Shown here: piece after piece, positions 32,901 through 43,150 of the stretch | Position numbering within the stretch: position 1 is the stretch's first letter | Layout of the letters: every line of letters starts with the position of its first letter | From: Cercospora beticola | Lineage: Eukaryota > Ascomycota > Dothideomycetes > Mycosphaerellales > Mycosphaerellaceae | Direction of reading: 5' to 3' | DNA length: 64,000 nt | NCBI RefSeq assembly: GCF_033473495.1 | Contig: NC_088938.1 | Coordinates: 4,092,001-4,156,000, forward strand | Made by a program: the position numbers and the translations under genes | The notes under the pieces: generated by a model | Databases searched by the model: none | Seen by the model: the letters and a program-made list of their open reading frames with translations, nothing else | Told to the model about the DNA's origin: nothing

Positions 32901-33710
32901 ATGCGCGCAGCTGTTATCGCGGCCAGCCTGGCGGCGGGCGCTTGGGCGCAAGATGTGACACCACTCACTACGGCTTCTAGCACATCGGCAACAGGATCGC
33001 CTTCGCCCACAGGAACTTCGATTGTGTCTCTCTTCCTTCCTATGGGCAGCCCGGACCAGATTGAAGCGTCTATCATCTCAGCTGTAAGCGACCCAATGCG
33101 ACGCCAAGACTGAAGCCTGATGCGACCATCTGCTTTGAGGCGCATGTATATAAGCGGAATTGACGAAATATACAGTCTCCGAATCATACAGCCTTTGCGC
33201 TCGGCTGCGGGAACAATGTGTCGACCTCGGATTGTGGGTGGGATCCGCCCATCACAGTCACCGAAGGCGAGAGTACCATCATCTGGACCAACACGCACAA
33301 AGGACAAGAGTATGCATCTCTATGTTGGGTGTCTCTGCTTTGCTAATGTATACATCAGAGATGTGAGCGCGACCATCCCTTTCATGACTCTGGAATGCGC
33401 TCTGGTGGGAGCGCATACCACCGAAAGTCCCATCAACGGTGCCAGCTCAGCTGTTTGCACGGCCAGGTCCACCATCAACAACCTCGGCGTGGTCGCCAGC
33501 ACAACTGTGCTCGCTAGTACCGAGATCAGCTATATGCCTGTGACCATCACCGCCGGTATGGAGAAGATTGCCGCTGCTTCGGAATACGCCGCGACGGCTG
33601 TGTATGAGAGCGAGACGAGCTCTGCCGGAGCGCCTGCCATGACCGGAATGGCCGCCTTGGGCTTGAGTGGAGTTGCTGGACTTGGTGTCGCTGTTCTTGG
33701 TGTTCTTTGA
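32901..33710 (+). CDS. secreted, probably GPI-anchored surface protein
   Basis: Three exons: 32901-33083, 33176-33309 and 33359-33710. Introns of 92 and 49 bp give joins IISASPNHTAF and HKGQEDVSAT. The product is 222 aa. It has a signal peptide MRAAVIAASLAAGAWA, then a Ser/Thr-rich segment and a Cys-containing core (ALGCGNN, SDCGW, LECAL, AVCTA; four cysteines). There is N-glycosylation potential at PNHT and NNVS. The Ser/Ala-rich tail ends in the hydrophobic GLSGVAGLGVAVLGVL. Small residues (SSAGA) before that segment fit a GPI omega site. Similar wall-associated proteins are widespread in Pezizomycotina and have no known enzyme activity. Confidence 0.82.
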
Positions 33711-34920
33711 CCTTGTTCTGCCCAGTATATGGAGAGACGAGCTGCTGAAATGATCAGCCCAGGCATATCGTCTTTGCAGTGACAGCAACAACATACCCTG
33801 CATCAGGCGACCAAGGCTTCCTTGAGGAGTACTTTGGAGGATTCTACTCCAACAGCATTCAGTCGGCTCCTGTATAGCTGTTTGGAGGATCTCTCGGCTG
33901 GGGAGCACGACTGGAGTTGATGAAAGACATGATTGCGGAAACGTTCTTGCTGGCCTCGGATCTGGAGCTGGATTACTTGCTTGATGCACAGGTACGGCAC
34001 GACCAGCATGGCGAACCTTCTGCTTCATATACTGGATCCTCTTTCTTCTGGACCGACATCATCGGCTGACTGTCACGTCCGAATGGTGGTGCCGTTCCAA
34101 GCTTCGCCTACAAAGCAGTGCCTACCAACAAGAACCAACATGCTTCAGAACTTGCGGACGCGAAAACCGATACGAACTAGCACAATGCTGCAGATTGCTC
34201 AGACACCAATTTTGGGACTTTCAAAACTCCGCATCATCAGTTTGGTGTCTGGGGCGTAGGCTTCGCCCAGTTGCATATCCAAAAGCGGTTAGACCCGTCC
34301 CAAAATAGCAGAAGGATGCAGGAACAACAAGAACACAAGCACTACTCGCATGTGCAGTGTAGTTGAATCCAACACCGGCGCAGGTCGCTATAGAGGCCAC
34401 TGATGAGATCACCGTGTGCGGGTCTGGAGGCAGCAGCGACTAGATGCCCTCTGCGATTCGTTTGATCCTGCAGGAGCCAAATCTAGGCACGCTCATGCCG
34501 TAGGGCTGAAGTTATATTCTCCGTCGGCTGAGTCTGTTCGTTTGGACATCTGCTGGGCGGCCTCTGTCTGATGGCCGGTTCGGCGTTGGCCCTTGATGGA
34601 GGTGGCCGTTGCGGGAAGTGAACTGGGTGGTACATGATGCTGCTTGTGCGAGCCAGTCTTCCCCGATGTGGAGTCTTCACACCAATGGCACACGACCGTT
34701 GAAGTGAGTCGAAGTGGATTGTTGCAAGACTTATCACGTTGCAAGTGATTTGCCTCGTCGGCAGCATGCGCCGTTTGCCCTTGCCTGCCAAAGAGCTTGT
34801 GCCGTCATCAACGGTCGCGCTAGCTCGCAGCCCGCCCACAAAGCTTTCGACTTTCTTCCCACAACAACTTCATCCACCTTCTGGGATATTCTTCTTTGCG
34901 ACGCTGCGTCTTCCGTCAAG
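33711..34920. other. 1.2 kb gap, no supported gene
   Basis: Frames on the minus strand here are shadows of, or flank, the surface-protein gene. Nothing recognisable. Confidence 0.5.
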
Positions 34921-36168
34921 ATGGACGCCAACGAGCTGGCGCTGATGCTCGCTGATCTCGACAACTCGCGCCGAGACGGCCTGTCCGCCCCAGACGAGGC
35001 CCAGGCGCGCCGCGGAGGCTCCTACAACCGCGACTTCGAGAAGGCGCAGTACGTCGAGCAAGAGAACGCAAGCCGTCAAGCGAGACTTGCCGGCTCTCCC
35101 ACCAACGCCATTCATGCCCACCTTCAAGCCTGGAACAATGCGTCGAGCTTTGGCAAAGACGAGACTGCCGAGCTGACCACGAATTGGGCCGATGGGCAAG
35201 GCCATCGCCTTATGCTCGCGCAAAAGATGGGTGATAACGGGCACGGGGCGCATATGGGCTCATACCAGCACGAACGTCGTCCTCGCATCCAACAGGTAGA
35301 GCTGCCGCGCCCTGTTCGTGATCCGAATCGTCAGCGCGCTCCTTCGCCGCGCAGCGGAGGCGTGACTCGCTGGGTCAATGGCGTTGCTGTCAAGAGCACC
35401 ACTCCTGTCGCACCATCGCGTGCTGCTCAGAAGCCTATGGCACCTCCAATCTCGAGCGCCCCTTCATTCGCGCCATCTCCAGTACACAGGCCGCTGGCTC
35501 GCGCGATCTCGCGTGCCTCCCCGATCCCACCGCCATCTCCAGCACCGAAGCCCGCTACGCGCTCGCTCGTCAGCACTACATCAGCCTCAAGCACTCCTCC
35601 GATCTCGAGAGCTCCATCAGTCGCGCCACCTGCACCTCAGCCTGCGGTGCGCGCACCGCTCAGCCCGGAGGCAGCCTCGCCACTCGCTGCACCACGCCCA
35701 GTGGCACGCTCTGCCGGGTTCTCTCCTGTGGTCGCCAACAAGCCTCTGCAGACACAGAAGGCCAGAGAGCCGGCTTTCACGGAAGCTTCGCTCAACATCG
35801 AGAGCGTTTCCAGCTTGTCCTCCAACACCCCGAAAGTGAGAGAATCAGTCACCACGAACGGGGATATCAAGAAGAGTGAATCGCTTCCGAGTCCACCCGA
35901 CTCCGCCGAGCGTCCACGTCGCAAATCCTTCACCGAGACTGCCCTCGATGCTCTTCAGACGGTTGGGACGGCTGTGAAGGCTGTATTTAACGGGATCCTC
36001 GATGTGAACTACTACGACGGCGAGGGTACTCATCGCGGGTACCGCCGCATAGAGGTCGCTGCTCCGCTGAGAGTTAACGTCGACGTTCGGGCGAAGGGCG
36101 AGTACGACCCACTTCAGATGGCCGCGGAGATGGAGGCTTTGGCGAAGTACTTGATCCGCAACTTCTAA
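34921..36168 (+). CDS. low-complexity Pro/Ser/Ala-rich hypothetical protein
   Basis: Single exon, 415 aa. The N-terminal about 110 residues are ordered-looking (MDANELALMLADLDNSRRD, SYNRDFEKAQYVEQENASRQARL, HLQAWNNASSFGKDE). Residues about 130-290 are disordered Pro/Ala/Ser repeats (SRAPSVAPPAP type). Two short conserved-looking blocks close the protein: RRKSFTETALDALQTVGTAV and LRVNVDVRAKGEYDPLQMAAEMEALAKYLIRNF-like helices. No signal or membrane segment is seen. It may be a cytosolic scaffold; I do not recognise it. The start is the first ATG in an upstream-open frame. Confidence 0.75.
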   Translation: MDANELALMLADLDNSRRDGLSAPDEAQARRGGSYNRDFEKAQYVEQENASRQARLAGSPTNAIHAHLQAWNNASSFGKDETAELTTNWADGQGHRLMLAQKMGDNGHGAHMGSYQHERRPRIQQVELPRPVRDPNRQRAPSPRSGGVTRWVNGVAVKSTTPVAPSRAAQKPMAPPISSAPSFAPSPVHRPLARAISRASPIPPPSPAPKPATRSLVSTTSASSTPPISRAPSVAPPAPQPAVRAPLSPEAASPLAAPRPVARSAGFSPVVANKPLQTQKAREPAFTEASLNIESVSSLSSNTPKVRESVTTNGDIKKSESLPSPPDSAERPRRKSFTETALDALQTVGTAVKAVFNGILDVNYYDGEGTHRGYRRIEVAAPLRVNVDVRAKGEYDPLQMAAEMEALAKYLIRNF

Positions 36169-36710
36169 GCTAGAGAGATAAGCTGGGGAGAGAAAATGAA
36201 ATGTGTTGCTTCGGCAATGCCAGAGAGATGGACAGAGATTGCAACAGTCTTCTTATCGTTCATGGAGGCAGTGGTGGTGGTGGCGGTTTTGTCACTGAGT
36301 CGTAGAAAAGTATGAATCGTTTGCATTGGACTGATAGTCTACAAAAGCATTCTTGGAGTCCCGTATTTTGTTCATTCCTTATGTCGTTCGCAGTGAGGCC
36401 ACTCTGACTACTTCTCCCGTGCAGCATACGATACGAATAACAGGAACACCACATGGCAGCCACATGCATAGGCACGCGTTTCGGCATTGGCGTGCTTTCT
36501 TGCCCCACTTTCGTCCTCCTCGGCCGACTTGTTGGCCGAAAGTGTTGGCCGACCGACCTCAGCTGTCGCCACAACCACTGCTGATTGCATCTTCTCGGTT
36601 TCACGATAGCTTGAAAGATTTTCCAAAGAAGTACATTGCAGTCGATACTGAAGCCTCAATTTGATAAAGAGAGCATCCCGTACAAGCCAAGAAGCGTCGA
36701 ACGAGAAACG
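36169..36710. other. intergenic
   Basis: 3' flank of the Pro-rich gene and promoter of the acyltransferase; no gene seen. Confidence 0.5.
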
Positions 36711-37892
36711 ATGCTTCAGATTCATTGTACTGGCTCGCCGAGAGAGGTGTGCATACATACTTTACTCTTTTCTTTCCTCCAATGATATTCGCTATGATGA
36801 TATGAATACTACTGACAAGATGGAAATGTGTAGATCGGTCTAACCCACGGCACCCTCGCCAAACCTCTCATCCACCGAACAATCGCATTCTATAGCTCCC
36901 AATTCCAAGCTTCATCGAAACTATCTTGGCCAGAAGTCCGTGTCCTCGCGAAAGAATTTATTCCGAACATCAAAACTCAATGGCCAGCTTATTTGGAGGA
37001 ACTTGAAGGTATTGCAGAGGGCGCGGGAGTAGAAGTGGAGGATATTGTGGCTTGTAATGTTAGGACGGAAATTACGTTTGGCTTGTGGAGTGATGGGTGT
37101 ACGGCTTTGGGGTGGAAAGTCGACAGAGATGGAGGAGCTGGGGAGAGTTGGTTGGCGCAAAATTGGGATTGGGATCCGAGACAGGGGGAGAATTTGATTT
37201 TGGTGAGTATTGATGTACCGGGTAGACAGACGAGGATTAAAATGGTTACTGAAGCGGGGATCATTGGGAAGATTGGATTGAATTCTCATGGGGTGGGGGT
37301 TTGTTTGAATGCTATTAAGGCGAGAGGGATGGATAAGGGGAGGCTTCCTGTTCATTTGGGGTTGAGGAAGGTGCTGGAGAGTAAGTCGAGGGAGGAAGCT
37401 GTGAGGGAGTTGGAGAGGGTGGGGATTGCATCGGCTTGTCATATGTTGATTTCTGATGCTGGTGGAAGTGTGGGTTTGGAGTGGTCTGCGAAGGGGGTGA
37501 AGAAGGTGGAAATGAATGGGAGGGGACAGGTGTTTCATAGTAATCATTTTTTGGAGAAGCATCCGGATGGGGTGGAGGATACGGATTGGTTGGTGGATAG
37601 TCGGTTTCGGGTGAGGAGGATTGAGGAGTTGGTGAAGCGGGTTGAGGAGAAGACTGCAGGGAAGGAGGTTGGATGGGAGGACGTGAGAGACATTTTTCGC
37701 GATGAGGAGAACTGGCCGGGAGCGATTTGTAGGAGTGCCAAGGGGAAGAGTACGAGTCAGACTTTGTTTAACATTGTGATGGAGTTGAGGGAGAAGAAGG
37801 CAAAAGTTGTGATTGGAAGACCGACAGAGGGCGGAGAAGAGATTGAGCTGAGTTTCGAAGAAAGCAGTGGTCGGGAAAGTGCAAGATTGTAA
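36711..37892 (+). CDS. penDE-like acyl-coenzyme A:6-APA acyltransferase family Ntn hydrolase
   Basis: Two exons: 36711-36746 (12 codons) and 36834-37892. The 87 bp intron has donor GTGTGC and acceptor TGTGTAG; the join reads GSPREIGLTHG. The product is 364 aa, close to Penicillium isopenicillin N acyltransferase. MLQIHCTGSPREIGLTHG is the family N-terminus. The self-cleavage site DGCTAL is present (Gly100-Cys101); Cys101 would become the N-terminal nucleophile. AQNWDW and the GKIGLN segment are further Ntn-fold landmarks. Members cleave or form amide bonds. Most fungal copies are not in penicillin clusters and no beta-lactam genes are near, so the substrate is unknown. No C-terminal peroxisomal tripeptide is seen (ends ARL; ARL is a weak PTS1 variant, so peroxisomal entry is not excluded). 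Confidence 0.9.
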
Positions 37893-38450
37893 GGATCGAC
37901 AGATCGGGGACGAAAGGTGGCTGCGTTTGTGACAGCATCAGTAACCTCTGCATACAACAGTCTCGCTAAACAAACATCAAACTCAGCGGCTACCTCTCGT
38001 ACCTTGTTCCTTCCAGAACTCGAAGAGCTTCAGACAGCGTGCTGCCCCAATGCAAGCTTCAAGATGCCGCCATGACCCGACGGCAGCTGGCAGAGCCCAT
38101 TCCTCGTGTCGACTCCTTGTCCATCATCCCGGAAGCCGGGTACTCAATCGAATTTTGGAGTATTTGAGCTCAGTAGTCCTACGGTCCCTCTGTCTGGTGT
38201 GCTGACTGTTTCAGCGATGAGTTGGGCTGTCGCACAAGACCGTTGGGGAAGCTCTCGAAAGTTTAGCACTCATCTGTGCCAGTCCTGGTCGGCATTGTTG
38301 GTAGGTACGTAGAACCTCACTGCTGGAAACTCTGACGTCCTCCTTTCTGTTATTACCAGATCGACGAGTGTGATGCTGGAACTTCAAACAAGACGCTCAC
38401 GAATCAAGTGAGGTTCGTGCACTCGGTAGCCGGTTGCAAATCGCTGGCCG
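37893..38450. other. convergent intergenic region
   Basis: 558 bp between two convergent genes. A 68-codon frame at 38106 has no recognisable content. Confidence 0.5.
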
Positions 38451-39803
38451 TCACGAGTATCTCTTGCTCGATTTCTCCGCCTTCTCCTTCTCTACCCTGT
38501 CCTTCTCTAGGCGCAACCACTTCTCGACCTGTTCTCTCCACTGTTCGACCACCTTCTTCGCGTCTGCTAGGCCCGTTCCTGGGTGACGACGCTGCCAATC
38601 CGATCGGCTCAATCCTTCTTCGCTCTCCCAACCCGCCTCAACCAATGCGTCCACTTGCGGCGGCCGAAACTTCTCGTCTACCAGTTTGACTACTTTCTCC
38701 AATATCTCGACCGCGATGACCGCGTTCAAGAGAATCCTAGTCATGAGGCGGTTGTCGTATTCCACGGAACAAAGAGTCATGTCAGAGTGGAGCATCCCAG
38801 GAAAGCGAATCTGATGTCCTTGCACCCCTCGAATCTTGAGTGAGGCACCAATATACTTCCACGTGTTGAATATGCTCTCGCTACGGCCGTATCTGTTTGC
38901 AGAGCAACCATGAACGCAATCAAATACCATGTTGGAAATGATGGTCACAGAGCCCAAGTGATCGCGGACGTTCTTGTTACCGACTATGTCAAGCCATTGG
39001 AACAGGGCTCGGGCTGCGCGAGTCTTTTCGTCTGGACCGTAGTCTTCGAAGTGGAAGTAATCGCAGAAAGGAGTGGAGCAGAGGTACAAGCCCACAGATT
39101 CGCTTCGGATCTGAGAGTTGACGCGAAGGAGGCCAGGGAATGGTGAACAGACAATTGGAACCAGGCCATCGTAATCGGTGTGAGCCGCTGCTTCGCCCTG
39201 AACGACAAGGCTGTAGATTTCGTTGCGAATCTCTGGCGGGAGAGAGAAGAAGGTGGTCTTGGTCGGTCGCGTGATGAAGGCTTCGGGCGGGAGACGCGGG
39301 CGAAGGCGCTCGAAAGCAACGAGAGCTTCGCTGTAGTTGCCTTGCGTGGAGATCAGGCAATCAGTACAGGCGGCCAGCGTCATTCCAGTCCGACTCGATA
39401 GGGTGTGAGTGACTTGGAAAGCCTCTGCTGGTAGTGCCCCCTGCACGCTTTTGAACGCCGCCTCTGCTTTCCATAAATTCCATTCTCTTGCGGAGAGTGC
39501 CATATGGGCATACTCGAGTGTCAAGCCAGTGCGCTTCATGAGGCGCTCCACAGAGATCTCAGCATCACGGACGTTGACGCTTTTCGGCAGCTTGAGATCG
39601 CCGCTGGCGGTTGCGATATGGTGTGCCGCGTGGCTCGAGTATGTATGCGTTGACGATTTGTGTTCCTTCTCGGTTTCGAGCGCCACGATCGCCGCGTCGA
39701 AGTCCCAGTCATGCTCGCGCAGGTACTGTTCAGCAAAGGTGGATTCTAGTCCCGTTCGGTGGGAGAAGGTGTGGACGGTAAAGCCGTGCCTGGGGTCGAC
39801 CAT
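38451..39803 (-). CDS. triple UBA-like plus F-box-like (2EXR-type) protein
   Basis: Single exon, 450 aa. Three related helical modules lie at about residues 8-43, 85-120 and 131-176. Each has RTGL/RTGM, then a hydrophobic-Ala helix and a W/Y-containing third helix (DWDFDAAIVALE, EWNLWKAEAAF, NYSEALVAFE). This is the TAP-C/UBA-like pattern that binds ubiquitin or partners. FFSLPPEIRNEIYSLVV (about 184-200) is the fungal F-box-like/2EXR start, followed by LLRVNSQIRSE, its usual continuation. The C-terminus is a basic coiled helix (KWLRLEKDRVEKEK). The combination suggests an adaptor in ubiquitin signalling. The start at 39803 (MVDPRHGFT) is the first ATG. Confidence 0.82.
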   Translation of the reverse strand: MVDPRHGFTVHTFSHRTGLESTFAEQYLREHDWDFDAAIVALETEKEHKSSTHTYSSHAAHHIATASGDLKLPKSVNVRDAEISVERLMKRTGLTLEYAHMALSAREWNLWKAEAAFKSVQGALPAEAFQVTHTLSSRTGMTLAACTDCLISTQGNYSEALVAFERLRPRLPPEAFITRPTKTTFFSLPPEIRNEIYSLVVQGEAAAHTDYDGLVPIVCSPFPGLLRVNSQIRSESVGLYLCSTPFCDYFHFEDYGPDEKTRAARALFQWLDIVGNKNVRDHLGSVTIISNMVFDCVHGCSANRYGRSESIFNTWKYIGASLKIRGVQGHQIRFPGMLHSDMTLCSVEYDNRLMTRILLNAVIAVEILEKVVKLVDEKFRPPQVDALVEAGWESEEGLSRSDWQRRHPGTGLADAKKVVEQWREQVEKWLRLEKDRVEKEKAEKSSKRYS

Positions 39804-40314
39804 GCTTGGTTGATCGCGATATGGTGAGCAGTGTCGGTCGGTCGAGAGGTAAGTGTGGTGCTGCACGAGAATTGCGAAGTTGCATGTCGAGGGTCGGGAG
39901 AAGTTATCGCTGTTGTAAACTGGAAGGAGTTGTCGCGGTTATGCGTCAAAAGTGAACAGCCATCGAGAGTGAATAAAGGCTAGCTCGGCACATCACTGCT
40001 GCCTCTTGCGAAGCATACAGTTCTGAGGCCAAACCGTTTTTGCTGAATCGTGCAGCACATCGGCCACAGCGTTTTTGCTGAATTGTGCAGCATATGACTT
40101 TGCCGTGACCTGATCCGCGCCATGAAGGCTGCCTCGCGAACGTAATGTGCATGCATTGTACAAAGGGTATCTCTTCGCTCTCCTACCGTAATTTATGAGA
40201 CAGTGCACTTCGGCGCGGCACGGTAAATGCTCCTCTCTTCTCCACGGAAATCCTTCGTGAGGCCGCTTCAGGACCAGCCATCCTGGAAACTATCTCCTTC
40301 AGTCCTCGTTCTCT
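39804..40314. other. intergenic with short tandem repeat
   Basis: No gene; holds the 35 bp tandem duplication listed separately. Confidence 0.5.
40035..40095. repeat. 35 bp tandem duplication
   Basis: Two copies of a unit beginning CGTTTTTGCTGAAT and containing GTGCAGCA start at 40035 and 40070. They differ at a few bases. The position is the promoter side of the UBA-like gene. Confidence 0.85.
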
Positions 40315-40730
40315 TCACTTTCCAACCTCCTTCGCAGCCTCCTTCCCTTGGTTGAACGCCCGCGACACCAAGTTGCTCACACTGTCTCCCACGCGCTCTG
40401 TCACGCTTTGCCAGTCAACATTCGACACCGTTCGTACTTCGCGCTCAAGTGTAGCATTCCATTTGTCTTTCGCAGTTTCCCAAAGTCCTGCTTGTATTCT
40501 CCGATCTGTTTGAGGTGGGAGAGCTGGTTCGGGCGCGTATATGTTGGAGACGAGGTAGGCTTGTTGTCGTAGGAGAGCGGACTGGTGAGCTCGATTGCGA
40601 GCATGGAGTTCGGTGGAGAGGTAGAGGATTGAGGCTGTGAGTGTAAAGCCGCCGAGCTGGTCTTTGATTAGCGGCTGAATAGCGCAAGATCCATAGATAC
40701 TGAACATACCAGCCCTGTTGTGAAGCCCAT
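40315..40730 (-). CDS. MIC12: MICOS complex subunit Mic12
   Basis: Two exons: 40710-40730 (seven codons) and 40315-40656. The 53 bp intron has donor GTATGT and acceptor GACCAG. The product is 120 aa. MGFTTGLLGGFTLTASILYLSTELHARNR-type start, ALLRQQAYLVSN and ERAKDRWN-like AKDKWNATLE are the hallmarks of fungal Mic12 (formerly Aim5). The N-terminal hydrophobic segment (residues 6-22) anchors it in the mitochondrial inner membrane and the helical rest faces the intermembrane space. Mic12 couples the Mic60 and Mic10 modules at cristae junctions. It is head-to-head with the mitoribosomal bL17m gene, sharing a 201 bp promoter. Confidence 0.8.
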
Positions 40731-40931
40731 TGTGATTGTGTCTGGGAAGAGCGAAGTGAAGAGCGAAGGGAAGCGCTGGTTGGGAATCCGTGACGTCTGA
40801 AGCCAATGCTCCACCAGCGTGTTGAACCCTAACCCTAATGAAGACACCTCCGCTCTCCTCCGCTGTCGCGACCAACACCACCCCATCGAACCTGCCCCCG
40901 ATCTTCTCTCCAGCCGCGAACAGTCTTCACA
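40731..40931. promoter_or_regulatory. bidirectional promoter of two mitochondrial genes
   Basis: 201 bp between the MIC12 and MRPL8 start codons. It contains a CCAAT-type box (40804-40807 region) and a central telobox (next entry). Confidence 0.6.
40825..40838. promoter_or_regulatory. telobox AACCCTAACCCTAA
   Basis: Two telomere-type CCCTAA units in direct tandem, 94 bp from one start codon and about 92 bp from the other, almost the exact middle of the divergent promoter. AACCCTAA is a known promoter element of ribosomal protein genes in filamentous ascomycetes, so a regulatory role is likely rather than a telomere relic. Confidence 0.65.
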
Positions 40932-41615
40932 ATGGCCGGAGGACTTGTCAAGTACCGCCACTTGTCGCGAAACTCAGCGCATCGCAAAGCACTTCTCCGA
41001 AATCTGGTCACATCCCTCATCGAGCACGAATCCATCACGACGACATGGCACAAAGCAAAAGAAGCGCAGCGTTTAGCGGAGAAATTGATCACATTGAGCA
41101 AGAGGAACACTATTGCGAGTAAACAAGGCGCGCAAGCAATACTATTTGTACGGAATTCACTTTCACCCACAAAGACCATGTCCTGAAACTAACATTTGTC
41201 CTTGTCCTCACAGGAACCCCACCGACACCTCCCTAAACTCTTCAACGAACTCCGAGAACGATACGCTTCCCGACCTGGTGGATACACACGTGTCCTCCGA
41301 ATCGAGCCCGTGAAAGAGGACCAGGCCGCTTCTGCGATCCTCGAACTTGTCGATGGACCCAAGGATATGCGCCTTGCGATGACGGCGAAGAGTATCGCGC
41401 ATGCACGGCAACAGGCGGAGGAAGAAGGAAAAGAGTTCAAGCTGGGAGACATGACGGCGTGGAATGTAAGAAAGGTCACGAGGTTCCGGAAAGAGGGAGA
41501 GAAGGACCTGGAACAGATGGTTGAGAAGTTTGAGAAGCTATTTGAGGAGGGTGATGAAGGTGTTGAGGTGGTGAAGAAGAAGAGAGTATACCCTGATTTG
41601 GAAAGGAGTCGGTAG
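40932..41615 (+). CDS. MRPL8: mitochondrial large-subunit ribosomal protein bL17m
   Basis: Two exons: 40932-41147 and 41214-41615. The 66 bp intron has donor GTACGG and acceptor CTCACAG and gives ILFEPHRHLPKLF. The product is 205 aa. KYRHLSRNSAHRKALLRNLVTSLI is the bL17 signature (KLNRxxxHRxALLRNL in bacteria). AEKLITLSKRNT and LFNELRERYASRPGGYTRVLRI complete the domain by about residue 115. The C-terminal extension is basic and helical, as in fungal mitoribosomes. The protein sits near the polypeptide exit tunnel. The shared promoter with MIC12 suggests joint control of mitochondrial biogenesis. Confidence 0.94.
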
Positions 41616-41994
41616 AGCCTTGCTTTGGGCATGGTGGCTTGAGGTTGGGAAAAGCTTTGTACAGCTGTGTTTTATGCATGAGCGTGGCGTTTGGGCAATG
41701 GAAATCGCAAAAGATAGGCGAGACCATGGTGTATGAGTACCATTGTATGTGCCAGCCACGCGGCCGAAGGATATCTTGAGCTCCTGCGTACACGGGGCCA
41801 AAACAAACAACGAGAGTACCAGCCCCTCGACTAAATCGTACTCCTTCTCACTAACGAAAGCCTACACTGACCCAGGGACTCGCAGTGTCTGCGATGCGAG
41901 ATCAAGTAGGATCGGGCAAGAAAGGTATGAGACAGGGCACATGGTACACAAAAATTTGTCCAGCATCAACAGCTTCCTAATGCAAAGGTTGCGT

Positions 41995-42765
41995 CCAAAA
42001 AGCAAAACAACCGCCTCGCACGCGAACCTTCCATTCGATATGGGCTGGGACAAGGACAACATAGTCTCCATTAGGAACGATCGTCAAGCGCCCAACTTGG
42101 AAACGACTTACTGACTTGGCTATCACACCGAGAGGCGATCATTGATGCGCAAAAGGTCTAACTGGAATACAAATGCTGGCAGACACCGCCCAGAGAAGGC
42201 GATTTTGTTGAGCAGGCTGAATGCGAACAAGGAATGCACGTGGGTACATCTTCGCGCGTGAATGCCTTCTCGAAAAAGTTCGCGTCCGCCAAAACTTGTG
42301 CTCATAGTAGAAGCAACCGGCAGCCAAGAAGCAAAACAAAACGAAACAATCACCTTCTGCTCTATGGCTAAGGAGGCTCGCCACGCCACCAGAAGACACT
42401 GAACTCTTGTCGAGAGGTGTTGCGGGATTGACCTTATCTTACAGGCGTACCAAAGTAGTTGACGACTTACTAGTTAGGCCAAGGAAGCGGGAGGCACTCG
42501 CTAACACAGGCCAATGTTGAAATGCATATGAATGCCATTACACCGGATTGTGCATACGAGGAGCAAAAGTTTGGCCAAAGAAGCAAAAGAAGATGCTTCG
42601 CTCGGAGCAAAACAAAACAATCACCTCCCACTCCATAGCTAGGCATTCCGGTCGGTATTCTCGACAGCTTTGGACTGTTGTCGGAATGTCAAACGGGCGA
42701 CCGTGCAAACCAAGCGTCTGATTGTAGTTGACGACTTATTGGTTGAGCTAAGGAGGTGTGAGGTG
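41995..42765. repeat. three degenerate direct repeats, about 270-340 bp period
   Basis: The motif AGCAAAACAA starts at 42001, 42330 and 42606, followed in the last two by an AATCACCT block and CTAAGGAGG or GCTAGGC variants. A second motif ACGACTTA(C/T)TxxTT recurs at about 42103, 42462 and 42731 in the same order. The copies are diverged and differ in internal length. No long frame runs through them. Confidence 0.65.
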
Positions 42766-43100
42766 ATCGTTAAAGGACCTGGATTCTGGAAAAATATAAC
42801 AGCTAGTCACCGGCTGTAGGGGAAGAGAGGCTGCGCTACTAGCAAGTGCGAACAGACAAAAGAGAGGAGAAGGGCGAAACTGTAGGCTGATTCCGACACT
42901 CGCAAGTGCCTGGAAAGACATAACTACTAGCAGGCCATTGCCTCGTCAGAAGCGGTTGTGTTCTTGCGAAATTCTTCCCAGGCGGCACGATGAAGGAAGC
43001 AGAGTGGATCGCGCTCAGCACAGTCGTTTACCGCGTATCGACTTTCCGGAGCAAGTCCTGTCTGCGGCTCAATTCAAATGTCCAGACCCTGTCGCTGCTG

Positions 43101-43150
43101 CTGGTTGTTGCTGGTCGTTGCTGGTTATTGCTGGTGAGTGCTGGTTGCTA
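43101..43150. repeat. 10 bp tandem repeat, five units
   Basis: Five consecutive 10-mers of the type CTGGTNNTTG with two or three changes each. The 10 bp period equals one helical turn. It lies upstream of the secreted protein gene. Confidence 0.85.

Noticed and set aside
40825..40838. Interstitial telomere or chromosome-end relic
   Set aside because: Only two repeat units, located centrally in a divergent promoter where teloboxes are known regulatory elements.
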